DNA from: Cellulomonas sp. URHD0024
Lineage (GTDB): Bacteria > Actinomycetota > Actinomycetes > Actinomycetales > Cellulomonadaceae
DNA: 64,000 bases
Direction: 5' to 3'
Assembly: GCF_000426185.1 (NCBI RefSeq)
Contig: NZ_AUEW01000001.1
Span: 372,001-436,000 of the forward strand
Both the position numbers and the translations under genes were made by a program. The notes below the pieces were generated by a model, which searched no databases, was not told the DNA's origin, and saw only the letters and a list, made by a program, of their open reading frames with translations. Shown here one piece after another: positions 26,645 through 35,604 of this stretch. Each line of letters begins with the position of its first letter. Position 1 is the first letter of the stretch.

Positions 26645-28923
26645 CACGTGGTCCACCGCCGGATCTCGTGCGCGCGGTCCACCAGCGCGACGCGCTCCTC
26701 GTGGTCCTCGGTCAACGACGCGAGCTGGCGCAGTGCCCCCTCGAGCGCGTCGCGCAGCGCGGGCTCCTGCGCCGGCACGCCGTCGAAGCTCACGTTCCTC
26801 GCAGGTCCGCGCGTGAGGACCACGTCGAGCGCCGAGCCGAGCACGTCGACCCGCAGCTCGGCGTGCTGCAGCGGAGGCAGGACGACGGTCTGGACGCTCG
26901 CGAGGGCCTGCGAGAGCGCCGACACGTCCCCGGTGGCCCGGGCCAGCAGACGCGCTCGCATCATGCGCGCGTCGACGTAGGAGCTCCGGGTGGCGGTCAC
27001 GAGATCGAGTGCGTGCAGAGCACCTTCCAGATCACCGCGGGCGCTGCGGATGCGTGCGAGCCCGAATGCTGCGGGGGCGGTGTAGTTGGCGTCGGCACGG
27101 GCGCAGATGACGTAGAGCGACTCGGCGATCTCTGCTTCGTCGCTCCGCTCGCACGCGGTGGCCAGAGCGAGCTTCGGCGCCAGCTCACCCGGCACCTGGC
27201 CGTAGACGGCGTTGAACGACGCGCGAGCAGCCACGGGATCGCCGTTGCTCAGCTGGGCCAGGCCGGACACCCACGCTGCGCGCCACTCCCACGGGTCGTC
27301 CGCGAGGATCTTCGCGAGCGCGTCCGACAGGACGGGCTCCACGCCCGCCTCGATCGCGGTCTGGGCGCGCCGCAGCCGTACCTCGACGGAGTCCTCGGGT
27401 GCGTCGTCGAGCGCCGACAGTCTCAGCACCGGGTCGCTGACGTTCACGCCCGCGAGCCAGCTGGCCGACGGGTCGCTCGCGTCCACCTTGAGGGCCGGCA
27501 GCTGATCCCACGCTAGCGGGCGACTCGCCTCGTCGGAGGCAGGGGCCTCGAAGAGGACGGACGCGGCCGAGTACAGCGCGGGGCTGCCCGGACCGCGGTC
27601 CGTCGCGACGACCTCGCGGAGCACACCCAGCAGCTGCGCGCGCAGCTCGTCGACGCTCCCGAACCGGTCCGACGGATCGACCGCGCAGGCCTTGGCGAGC
27701 AGGCGGTAGAAGGAGTCGTACGTCTGGAAGACCGGGGTGTCGGCCACCGCCGGCAACGACGCGACGAACGTGGTGGTGTTCCCTCGGAAGTCCAGCACGA
27801 GGGTCGCCAGCGTGCGCCCGATCGTGTAGATGTCGGACGCCACGGACGGGCCGACCTCGGGAACCTCGGGTGCCTGGTAGCCGACGGTGCCGAAGATGGC
27901 GGACTGCAGGTCGTCGACCCGCCGCACGCCACCCAGGTCGATCAGCTTGACCGCGTCGCCCTGCTGGATGACGTTGTCCGGCTTGAAGTCGCAGAAGAGC
28001 AGCCCGACGTCGTGGAGGTACGCGAACGCGGGCAGGATCTCCAGGACGAACGCGATCGCCTGGTCCACCGGGAGCGGGCTGTTGACACCGGCGTTGCCGT
28101 CGCGCCGGTCCTGCAGGATCTGCTTGAGCGACCGGCCGCCGACGAACTCCATGACCGTGTAGCCGGCACCCTCGTGCATGACGAAGTTGTAGATCTCGAC
28201 GATCAGCGGGTGCTCGACCTCCGCGAGGAACTGCCGCTCCGAGATCGCCGCGGCGTACGCGTCCGGGTCGCCCGAGTTCAGCAGGCCCTTGAGCACCACC
28301 CACCGGCCGGAGACGTTCCGGTCGCGGGCCAGGTAGATCCACCCGAGCCCGCCGTGCGCGAGGCAGCCGACGACCTCGTACTGGCCACCGACCAGGTCGC
28401 CCGGGTTGAGCGCGGGCGTGAAGTCGAAGTGGTTCCCGCACTGCGGGCAAAACCCGGAGGACCGACCCGGCACGCCGTCACGCGTGCGTCCGACCTCATG
28501 GCAGCACGACGGGCAGAACCGTTTGCGCTCGGGTACCTCGGCGACGGCCATGACCGCCTGCAGCGGATCCTGCACCGGGGCGGCGGGCACGGTGGTCAGT
28601 CCGGCGCCGAGGCGTGCACCGCGCAGGCGGGTCGAGGACGTGCCCACGCGACGGGTGGGCCGGCTGCCGGTCGCCGAGGTCCGCGCCGACCCGAGCGCGA
28701 CCGTCGCCAGCTGGCTCGAGCTCGTCCGGCCCGTCCGCGTCGACTGTTCGGCTCCCTCGTCGCCGGTCGGGCCGGCCGTCGCCTGGGCGACGCCCGTGCC
28801 GAGAAGGGAGGTCGCGGACGCCGGCGCTGCCGAGCCCGCGGGCTGCGGCGAGCCGCAGACGTTGCACCAGCCGTCCTCGTAGACGCCTGTGCACCCGAGC
28901 TGGGTGCAGTGGATGGCGGTCAT
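26641..28923 (-). CDS. pknG: PknG-type Ser/Thr kinase with rubredoxin-like and TPR domains
   Basis: A 760-residue homologue of mycobacterial PknG (about 750). An extra N-terminal Cys cluster (C6, C11, C20, C23) and a Ser/Thr/Arg linker with RGARLGAGL precede the rubredoxin-like C137xxC140...C159xxC162. The kinase domain (about 180-440) has Lys212, CDFKPDN (Asp312, Lys314, Asn317) in place of HRDxKxxN, and DLGGV (Asp329). TPR-like helices fill 480-750. In mycobacteria PknG phosphorylates GarA to adjust 2-oxoglutarate metabolism in response to GlnH-bound Asp/Glu. It overlaps both neighbours by 4 bases. Confidence 0.93.
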   Translation of the reverse strand: MTAIHCTQLGCTGVYEDGWCNVCGSPQPAGSAAPASATSLLGTGVAQATAGPTGDEGAEQSTRTGRTSSSQLATVALGSARTSATGSRPTRRVGTSSTRLRGARLGAGLTTVPAAPVQDPLQAVMAVAEVPERKRFCPSCCHEVGRTRDGVPGRSSGFCPQCGNHFDFTPALNPGDLVGGQYEVVGCLAHGGLGWIYLARDRNVSGRWVVLKGLLNSGDPDAYAAAISERQFLAEVEHPLIVEIYNFVMHEGAGYTVMEFVGGRSLKQILQDRRDGNAGVNSPLPVDQAIAFVLEILPAFAYLHDVGLLFCDFKPDNVIQQGDAVKLIDLGGVRRVDDLQSAIFGTVGYQAPEVPEVGPSVASDIYTIGRTLATLVLDFRGNTTTFVASLPAVADTPVFQTYDSFYRLLAKACAVDPSDRFGSVDELRAQLLGVLREVVATDRGPGSPALYSAASVLFEAPASDEASRPLAWDQLPALKVDASDPSASWLAGVNVSDPVLRLSALDDAPEDSVEVRLRRAQTAIEAGVEPVLSDALAKILADDPWEWRAAWVSGLAQLSNGDPVAARASFNAVYGQVPGELAPKLALATACERSDEAEIAESLYVICARADANYTAPAAFGLARIRSARGDLEGALHALDLVTATRSSYVDARMMRARLLARATGDVSALSQALASVQTVVLPPLQHAELRVDVLGSALDVVLTRGPARNVSFDGVPAQEPALRDALEGALRQLASLTEDHEERVALVDRAHEIRRWTTW

Positions 28924-30029
28924 CGCGATCCTTCCTGAGCTGCCGTGGGCAGGTCGCGGGTCAGGTACAGGTACTGCTCGACGAGGTAGCGGGCCATCGT
29001 GACGTCGCAGGGCACCGCCGACACCGCGGCGTGCGCCTCCTCGTAGCCGGAGCGGACGGTCGGCGACGCGCTGCGCCCGTTGGCGTCGGCAGCGGCGTGC
29101 GCGCCCGTCAGCTTGTAGCGGAGCTCCGCTCGTTCGCGCAGGGGAGCGCTGTAGGCGTCCGCGACGGCCTCGAACGCGCGACCGACCGCCGCGAGCCGGT
29201 CGACGAACGCATCCAGCTCCTGGCGGGTGTCGGGCACCGCGCCCAGCCGCGACACGTCGGGGACGGCGAGCTTGGGTGGGTGGGTGATCTCGCGCCGGCA
29301 CCGGTCCGCCAGCTCGGTCAGGGTCGGCTCCCGCGTCTTGAGCGCACGCAGCGTGGCCTGCGCGTCGGCGCGGCCCTTCTCGAGGGTCCGGCGCTGGGAC
29401 ACGTACACGATGAGGTCGCGCTCCGCGCGTGCCGCCTCGGTCTCGAGCTCGCCGAGCGGACCCGTGACGTCGGCGCCGCGGGCCGCCTGCGCGACGAGCT
29501 TCTGCTCGCGCTGCCGCAACGAGCCGACCCGCTCGGCGGCCGCAGCGTCGGTGCCGGCCAGGTCCTCGCAGCGCACGAGCCCGGCACGCAGACCTCGGAA
29601 GCGCTCCGCCTGGTCGGCGCTGTCCGGGTCGAACGAGAGCCGGGAGCGGACCTTGGAGATCATGGCGTCGCACAGCGTCACGGCCTCGACGAGCGACACG
29701 AGTGCCGATCCGAGGCCCGAGTCGAGCCGGCCCCAGATGAGGCGCGACATCTTCTCCCGGTCGACCGCATCGGCCCGCCCCGAGTCCCACACCGCGACGA
29801 GCTCGTCGGCGCGCGTCCGGATCGCCTGCCACATCGTCATCGCCAGGAGCACGTCGGCCGTGTACGTCTCGGTGGTCGGGGAGGCCTGCGCGGCGGCGTC
29901 GAGCCTGTCCAGCTCGGTCCGTCGGTGGGCCAGCCACGCGTCGAGCCCACCGAGGTAGGTGAGCAGCTCCTGCGCCGGGATCGGCTCGCCGAGCCGTCCG
30001 GGGGCCTCCGGCGCGTCGGGTGTCGTCAC
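28920..30029 (-). CDS. Coiled-coil protein of unknown function in the PknG operon
   Basis: A 369-residue soluble protein, mainly helical. Heptad-like stretches appear around RLVRCEDLAGTDAAAAERVGS-type segments (about 170-250), and a more ordered C-terminus ends in ARYLVEQYLYLTRDLPTAAQ. There is no signal peptide, membrane helix or enzyme motif. The GTG at 30029 overlaps glnH (GTGA) and its stop overlaps pknG (ATGA), so it is expressed in strict coupling between sensor and kinase. It could be an adaptor between the GlnX cytoplasmic side and PknG. I do not recognise a named family. Confidence 0.75.
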   Translation of the reverse strand: MTTPDAPEAPGRLGEPIPAQELLTYLGGLDAWLAHRRTELDRLDAAAQASPTTETYTADVLLAMTMWQAIRTRADELVAVWDSGRADAVDREKMSRLIWGRLDSGLGSALVSLVEAVTLCDAMISKVRSRLSFDPDSADQAERFRGLRAGLVRCEDLAGTDAAAAERVGSLRQREQKLVAQAARGADVTGPLGELETEAARAERDLIVYVSQRRTLEKGRADAQATLRALKTREPTLTELADRCRREITHPPKLAVPDVSRLGAVPDTRQELDAFVDRLAAVGRAFEAVADAYSAPLRERAELRYKLTGAHAAADANGRSASPTVRSGYEEAHAAVSAVPCDVTMARYLVEQYLYLTRDLPTAAQEGSR

Positions 30030-30976
30030 GGTGTCCGGCCGTAGACCGACGTCGGCGGCTTGGGCGCGGGTCCGAGCGCGTGCAGCCAGCGGTCGTACAT
30101 CGCCGCCCAGGTGCCGTCCGTCTTGGCCTGGTCGAGAACCGCGTTGACGAACCGCACGAGATCCACCTGGTCGGCGGCCACGCCGACGCCGTACGGCTCG
30201 GAGCTGAACGCGTCGCCGACGACCTTGGCGTACGGGTCCTGGGCCGCGAACCCTGCGAGGACCGTGTCGTCGCCGGTGATGCCGTCGACCTTCCCCTCCT
30301 GGAAGAGGACCAGGCACTGCGTGTGGGTCGGTGCGCTCACCGCCGTGATGTCGGGGTAGTTGTCCTTCAGACGCTCCAGGGTGGTGGTGTCCTCGGGGGC
30401 GCACACGGCCTTGCCCGCGAGGTCGTCGATGCTCGTGGCGGTCGAGTCGCGGGTGACGAGCACCTTCTGGCCGGCGTCGAGGTACTCGGCCGAGAACGCG
30501 ATGTCCTGCCACCGCGCGCAGTTCATCGTGAACGTGCGTGCCACGAGATCGACCTCGTGGTTCTTCAGCACGGCGAGCCGCTGCCCCGACGTGATGACCC
30601 GGAACTGCAAGCGATCGGGGTCGCCGTCGAACAACGCCGCCGACACGAGGTGCAGGACGTCGATGTCGAAGCCCTCGATCTGCCCAGACAACGGGTTGCG
30701 CGACCCCATGAGCAGCGTGTCCGCCGAGACGCCCACGATCAGAGACGTGCGGTCCCTGATCGCCTGCATCGTGCTGCCGGCAGTGATCGCGAGCCCGGCG
30801 CCCGGCGCGTACGACGTCGTCGCGTCGTCGCACACGACGGCCGGCGCGGCGGGCGCCGCCGTCGGTTCGGGCGTGGCCGTGACCTGCGGCTCCGGCGATG
30901 TCGACGGGGTGCACCCGCCCAGGACGAGGACCGCGACGGCCAGTGCGCCGCTCAGGCCGAGCAGGGTGCGCCTCAC
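30026..30976 (-). CDS. glnH: GlnH-like glutamate/aspartate-binding lipoprotein
   Basis: A 316-residue solute-binding protein (SBP family 3). The lipobox LVLGGC (Cys about 22) predicts lipid anchoring. The domain shows IVGVSADTLLMGSRNPLSGQIEGFDIDVLHLVSAAL, NHEVDLVARTFTMNCARWQDIAFSAEYL and a two-lobe layout. No ABC permease or ATPase gene accompanies it, as in mycobacterial glnH-glnX-pknG where GlnH acts as a sensor, not a transporter. The GTG at 30976 overlaps the glnX stop by 4 bases. Confidence 0.9.
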   Translation of the reverse strand: MRRTLLGLSGALAVAVLVLGGCTPSTSPEPQVTATPEPTAAPAAPAVVCDDATTSYAPGAGLAITAGSTMQAIRDRTSLIVGVSADTLLMGSRNPLSGQIEGFDIDVLHLVSAALFDGDPDRLQFRVITSGQRLAVLKNHEVDLVARTFTMNCARWQDIAFSAEYLDAGQKVLVTRDSTATSIDDLAGKAVCAPEDTTTLERLKDNYPDITAVSAPTHTQCLVLFQEGKVDGITGDDTVLAGFAAQDPYAKVVGDAFSSEPYGVGVAADQVDLVRFVNAVLDQAKTDGTWAAMYDRWLHALGPAPKPPTSVYGRTP

Positions 30977-32238
30977 CGGTACTCCTCCACTCGCTTCGAG
31001 ATGCCGCGCCAGCTGAGCACCGCCGCCACCAGACCGGCGACGAGGATCAACCAGCCGAGGGCGACTGCTGCGGTACCGGCCCCGGAGAGCGCGTCCTGGG
31101 TCGCGGCCGCGCTGGCCTCCAGGCTGTCGGACGCCGCCGTCGAGAACGCGTCGAACGCTGCGTTCGGCGAGTCGGGCTCCGTGCTGATCGCGAGGGCGAC
31201 GGCGTCGTCCCACTTGCCCGCGTCGTCGAGCTCGCGGATGTCGGCATGCTTCGCGGTCCACGCGTCCAGCGACTGGACGAGGGCGTCGTCGACACCGGCG
31301 AGCAGGCTGCGCGCTTCCGCCGTCTCCGTCTGGAACGTCTCCTCGTACGCCTGGCCGGAACCGCGCTTGATCAGGGTGAACGACTCCATCGACTTCGCGT
31401 CGTGGGCCAACGAGTACGCCTTCGAGACCGCAACCGTGTCCGCGTACGACCCGGTCCGGACGTCCGCTGCGTTCTGCGCGCTCCGGTCGAGGACGAACGC
31501 GCCGGCGACGCTCGCGACGAGCGCGAGGACCGTCGCCCAGAACAGGCCCGCGTTCAGCCGACGGTGCGTGCGCCGTGCGAGCCAGACCTGCACGACGACG
31601 AACGCGATCAGGGCGACGACGCCGAGCGCGAGCAGCCGCGGCGTATTGCTGACCGCCGCGAACGACGAGTCGACACGGTCCGAGTTGGTCTGCACCAACG
31701 TGTCGAGCTCGGGCAGCACCTCCGAGCGCAGCACCGAGGACGCCTGGTCCAGGTAGGCGGCACCGACCGGGAACCCCTGCCGGTTGTTGGCCCGAGCCTG
31801 CTCGACGAGGCCGGTGTAGGTGGTCAGGCCCGCGTTCGCCTTGCCGAGGAGCTCGGCATCGGCCTCGTTGGAGCCGGCGAGGTGCGCGAGGCCCGTGGCA
31901 GCCGCCGCGATCGCCGCGTCGTACTTCGCCCTCTGCTCCGGCGGTTCCAGGCCGCCGACCAGGAAGGCGTTGGTGGCCGTCGCGTCCGCGACCACGAGGT
32001 CGTTGCGGACGTCCTGGATGCCGACCAGCTGACGCGTGTCGGCGTCGGCGCTGGCCAGAGCCTTCGACTGCGCGAGGCCCGCCTGCACGCCGAGCACGCC
32101 CACGGCCAGGGAGGCGAGGACGGCGACGACCCCGGCCAGACGCATCCGTCCTGGGGTCCGGCTCAGCGGGGACCGATGTCTCGTCGTCGGTGCCGGCAGC
32201 GTAGGGGCCGGCTGCGGTGGTGCGACCGTCTGCGTCAC
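30973..32238 (-). CDS. glnX: GlnX-like four-helix membrane sensor
   Basis: A 421-residue protein with four predicted membrane segments (about 33-54, 200-220, 231-250, 386-408) and two extracytoplasmic helical-bundle regions (55-199 and 251-385) resembling paired chemoreceptor sensor domains. The cytoplasmic parts are short. This matches GlnX, which in mycobacteria links amino-acid-loaded GlnH outside to PknG inside. The start overlaps the AAA+ gene stop (ATGA), and the stop overlaps glnH. Confidence 0.87.
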   Translation of the reverse strand: MTQTVAPPQPAPTLPAPTTRHRSPLSRTPGRMRLAGVVAVLASLAVGVLGVQAGLAQSKALASADADTRQLVGIQDVRNDLVVADATATNAFLVGGLEPPEQRAKYDAAIAAAATGLAHLAGSNEADAELLGKANAGLTTYTGLVEQARANNRQGFPVGAAYLDQASSVLRSEVLPELDTLVQTNSDRVDSSFAAVSNTPRLLALGVVALIAFVVVQVWLARRTHRRLNAGLFWATVLALVASVAGAFVLDRSAQNAADVRTGSYADTVAVSKAYSLAHDAKSMESFTLIKRGSGQAYEETFQTETAEARSLLAGVDDALVQSLDAWTAKHADIRELDDAGKWDDAVALAISTEPDSPNAAFDAFSTAASDSLEASAAATQDALSGAGTAAVALGWLILVAGLVAAVLSWRGISKRVEEYR

Positions 32239-33575
32239 GCGTGCTCCTCGATGTGCGCGGGCTCCTCGGCGGGCGCCGTCCCGTCGGTGGGGGAGGCGTC
32301 GGTCCCGTCGGACCCCGCGACCAGGTCCTCCGGGAGCAGCAGACGCAGCTGGTCCACCGTCGGTTGCTCAACGTCCCGAAGCCGCCAGGCGTGCCTGGTG
32401 ATGGCCAGGTCGAGCACGTTGCGCACGTACCGGCCGTTGCCGAAGCCCTCGTCGCGGACCTGTACGGAGGCGATCTCCTCGAACCGCGAGAGCGTCTCGG
32501 GCGTCGGCTCGAAGTCGGCCTTGCGCGCGGAGCGCTCGAAGATCTCGCGCAGCTCCGCGTCCGTGTAGTCGGCGAACTCGACCGTCGTGGAGAACCGGCT
32601 CTCGAGCCCCGGGTTGGTCGCCAGGAACGTCGCCATCGGCCCCGGGTAGCCCGCGACGATCACCACCAGATCGTCGCGGTGGTCCTCCATGTCCTTGACC
32701 AGCGTGTTCACCGCCTCTGCGCCGTACTCGTCCTCCGCCAGACCGTAGGCCTCGTCGATGAACAGCACGCCGCCGATCGCGGTCGCCACGACCTCGGACG
32801 TCTTCACGGCCGTCTGCCCGAGGTACCCGGCGACGAGCTCCGAGCGGTCGACCTCGACCATGTGCCCCTTGGTCAGGAGCCCGAGCGCGCGGTAGATGCC
32901 GGCGACGAGCCGCGCCACGGTCGTCTTCCCGGTCCCGGGGTTGCCCAGGAACACCAGGTGGCGGGTCAGGGTCGGTGTCGTGAGTCCGGCCTCGGTCCGC
33001 AGTCGTTCGATGCGCAGGAGCTGCGTCTGCTGCCGGATCTGCTCCTTGACGGCGGCAAGCCCGACCAGGGCGTCGAGCTCGGCGAGCAGGTCGGCGAGCG
33101 TGCGCTCGGGGGGACCCGTGGTGGCGGGTGCAGCAACCGGCGGCGCCGGCTGCGTGCTCGCCACGGCCGGTGGTGCGCCCGGGGCGACCGAGCGCTGCAC
33201 CGCAGCGGTGGCGGATGCCCGGGCGATCACGCCGATGTCCGCGACGCCGAGCTCGCACGCAGCCGAGATGACGTCGGCGAGGGCCGCGGAGTACGCCGTG
33301 GCGGCGGGTGTCCCGGCGATCTGGGCGAGCAGGTCCGTCGGTGACGTCCGCCACCGGCGCGCGCTCGACGCGGCCTCGAAGAACGCACCGTACGACGCGT
33401 CCGGAGACCCGACCCCCTCGAGCCACGAGCTCGGCGCTCCGCTGAGGGACTCGGCCACCGCGGCCGAGAGCCGCTCACCCTCGTCCCGCGCCGCGGCGCC
33501 GTCCAGGCCGGCGGAGACACCGGCCCGCTCCAGGGCGTCGAGGGCCTCGGCCAGGGTCATGTCTGCTCCAGTCAT
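32235..33575 (-). CDS. CbbX/SpoVK-like AAA+ ATPase
   Basis: A 446-residue protein. A helical N-terminal part (1-130) and an Ala/Pro linker precede an AAA+ domain (about 165-420) of the CbbX type: LVGLAAVKEQI, Walker A GNPGTGKTT (211-219), pore-loop region GYLGQTAVKT, Walker B VLFIDEAY (270-277), NPGLESRF with the arginine finger, and the sensor-2 region GNGRYVRNVLD. It may remodel a protein partner such as TelA or the kinase complex. Start ATG 33575 overlaps the preceding gene by 4 bases. Confidence 0.88.
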   Translation of the reverse strand: MTGADMTLAEALDALERAGVSAGLDGAAARDEGERLSAAVAESLSGAPSSWLEGVGSPDASYGAFFEAASSARRWRTSPTDLLAQIAGTPAATAYSAALADVISAACELGVADIGVIARASATAAVQRSVAPGAPPAVASTQPAPPVAAPATTGPPERTLADLLAELDALVGLAAVKEQIRQQTQLLRIERLRTEAGLTTPTLTRHLVFLGNPGTGKTTVARLVAGIYRALGLLTKGHMVEVDRSELVAGYLGQTAVKTSEVVATAIGGVLFIDEAYGLAEDEYGAEAVNTLVKDMEDHRDDLVVIVAGYPGPMATFLATNPGLESRFSTTVEFADYTDAELREIFERSARKADFEPTPETLSRFEEIASVQVRDEGFGNGRYVRNVLDLAITRHAWRLRDVEQPTVDQLRLLLPEDLVAGSDGTDASPTDGTAPAEEPAHIEEHA

Positions 33576-34099
33576 GGGAGTTCCGTCTGTGGCGTGTCGC
33601 GGCCGGCGTCCTGCGAGAGCTCGAGCGACGAACCGCCGCCGAACTTCTCGGCCAGGAACATGCCGTGTGCGACGAGGGCGTCGGCGTCCTGTCGCGAGAC
33701 CGCGTCGGAGATCTTGTCGAGCGTGCGGTCGAGCAGGTCGAGCTGGTCGCACAGCAGCATCAGCGACGTCTTGCCCTGTGACACCGCGCGACGGTCGGCG
33801 AAGTCTCGGGGCAGCCGCAGGTAGCCGCCGACCGCTTCCGGCAGGTAGCTGGTCGCCGTCGCGACGACCGTGAACGCCTGCTGGCTGCCCTCGCCCAGCC
33901 GGTCGAGGCGCGGCGCCATGTCCTCCACGGTCCGAGCGATCGCGTGCACACGGGCAGTCACCGCAGCGGGTACGCGTCCCACGATCTGCTGCTCGACGGC
34001 GTGTGCCGACGAGACGATCTCCGCCGACGTCGGTACGGGAGGGGCAGCCGGCAGCTCGACCGCGGAACCCCGCCCCCTGCGGCGTCCGAACCAGCTCAT
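33572..34099 (-). CDS. Hypothetical helical protein between TelA and the AAA+ ATPase
   Basis: A 175-residue protein with a basic N-terminus (MSWFGRRRGRG) and long amphipathic helices (VEQQIVGRVPAAVTARVHAIARTVEDMAPRL, then SLMLLCDQLDLLDRTLDKISDAVS). There is no membrane segment. The position directly after telA recalls XpaC-like proteins often paired with TelA in other bacteria, but I cannot confirm homology. The stop overlaps the AAA+ start. Confidence 0.7.
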   Translation of the reverse strand: MSWFGRRRGRGSAVELPAAPPVPTSAEIVSSAHAVEQQIVGRVPAAVTARVHAIARTVEDMAPRLDRLGEGSQQAFTVVATATSYLPEAVGGYLRLPRDFADRRAVSQGKTSLMLLCDQLDLLDRTLDKISDAVSRQDADALVAHGMFLAEKFGGGSSLELSQDAGRDTPQTELP

Positions 34100-34131
34100 G
34101 GAGCGCCCGCTGCCCGAAGGTCCGGTGCCAC

Positions 34132-35349
34132 TCAGGTCAGGCCGAGGTCGAGCGACCCACCGGTGACCTCGGTGGTGTCCGCCTGGCGGACGCGGTCGAG
34201 GTACGACTGGGCCTTGGCGGTCTCGGTCTGCAGCACGCCGACGGTCTGGGCCATCGAGTCGAGCGCCTTCACCTTGAAGTCGTCGATCGAGTCCATCGTG
34301 GCGTAGATGTCGCTGAACGCCTGCTGGAGCTGGGCCAGCCCGATCGTCGCGCCGGCCGCCTGCTGCTGGATGTCCGCCGACTGGTCCTTGAGGATCTTCG
34401 CGGTCGAGGCGATCAGGCCGGTGGTGGTCGTGTTCAAGGCCGTGATCTGGTCGAGGACGAGCTTCTGGTTGTTCACCGCCTGCGCGACGATCACCGCGGT
34501 GCGCAGCGCCGCCACGGTGGTGGTGGTCGCGCGGTCGACGCCCTTGATGAGCTCGAGGTTGTTCTTGATGATGATGTCGATGGCGAGGTAGCCCTGGATG
34601 CTCACGGCGAGCTGCGTGAGCAGGTCCTGGTGCTTCTGGCGCACGTAGAACAGCACGTCCTGGCGCAGCGCCTTGGCCCGGTCCGGGTCCGTGGCGTCGA
34701 GCTGCGCGATCGTGGCCGAGAGCCGGGTGTCCAAGGACTCCGCGACGTAGATGTACTGGTTCAGGCGCGCCATGGTGTCCCAGAGATGCTGCTTCTCCAG
34801 GTTGAGCGCGGCGTTGTCCTTGCGCAGGACGTCCTGGCCGCCGTACAAGGACCGCACGATCGCGTCGATGTGGGACTGGGCGCTCTCGTACCGGCGGAAG
34901 TAGTCGGTCATCGAGTCGCCGAACGGGATCAGCCCGAGCAGCTTCTTGCCCAGCGTGGCCTCGCTGGGGTCGAGGTCGTCGACCGTCTTGCGCAGGTCGA
35001 GCAGGGACTTGCTGATCTGGGACGTGCCCGAGACGCCGCCGTCGCGCATGGCCTTGACCGGCGTCTGGAGCAGACGGTTCGAGGTGTCGGCGGCCGCGCG
35101 GATGTCGGAGTCACCCATGAGGCGGATGTCGTCCGCCTTGGCAGTCAGCTCGGGAGACCCGACCTGCGCGGCCATGAGGCTCGCGACGTACGCGTCGACC
35201 TTGGCGTCGAGACCCGGGAGCGCGGCCGCGTCGATCTTCGGGGCCATCGCGGGTGCCTTCGTGGTGGACACCGGCGCGGGCGCCGGCGGCGCTTCCAGTG
35301 CGAACACCGACTGCGGTTCCGGGGGGAGGAGGGGCGCTGCGTCGGTCAT
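34132..35349 (-). CDS. telA: TelA-like toxic anion resistance protein, first gene of the operon
   Basis: A 405-residue protein. After a Pro/Ala-rich N-terminus (1-40) it shows the helical TelA/KlaA pattern: IPFGDSMTDYFRRYESAQSHID, then LWDTMARLNQYIYVAESLDTRL and YLAIDIIIKNNLELIKGVDRATTTTVAALRTAVIVAQA. TelA proteins are linked to tellurite and envelope stress, mechanism unclear. It opens the ten-gene operon; a 32-base gap separates it from the next gene. The promoter should lie in 35350-35604; TTGACC occurs there on the minus strand but spacing to a -10 is poor. Confidence 0.88.
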   Translation of the reverse strand: MTDAAPLLPPEPQSVFALEAPPAPAPVSTTKAPAMAPKIDAAALPGLDAKVDAYVASLMAAQVGSPELTAKADDIRLMGDSDIRAAADTSNRLLQTPVKAMRDGGVSGTSQISKSLLDLRKTVDDLDPSEATLGKKLLGLIPFGDSMTDYFRRYESAQSHIDAIVRSLYGGQDVLRKDNAALNLEKQHLWDTMARLNQYIYVAESLDTRLSATIAQLDATDPDRAKALRQDVLFYVRQKHQDLLTQLAVSIQGYLAIDIIIKNNLELIKGVDRATTTTVAALRTAVIVAQAVNNQKLVLDQITALNTTTTGLIASTAKILKDQSADIQQQAAGATIGLAQLQQAFSDIYATMDSIDDFKVKALDSMAQTVGVLQTETAKAQSYLDRVRQADTTEVTGGSLDLGLT

Positions 35350-35604
35350 CGTCGTCCTTCACGTCCAGCACGGAACGAGCGATGCGCGCCGGCGTCATCG
35401 CCATACCGCTCGATGGTCACGGGATGGTCAAGCAGGTGTCGCGCCGAACGTAGCACGGCCACCCCGAGAGCCTAGGCGTCCGAGGCCAGGGGGACGAGAG
35501 AGTCCGCTCAGGGTGGAACTCGGGGGAGTCCCCGATGTGCCTTTCCGGCTCGCCGACGACGATCGGACGTACCAGATCACGACCGACGAACGAGGGAAAC
35601 CACG

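Noticed and set aside
26641..29937. PknG reading extended to 1098 residues
   Set aside because: The extra N-terminal part opposes no gene but overlaps the coiled-coil gene in another frame; the ATG at 28923 overlaps that gene's stop by 4 bases and matches PknG length.
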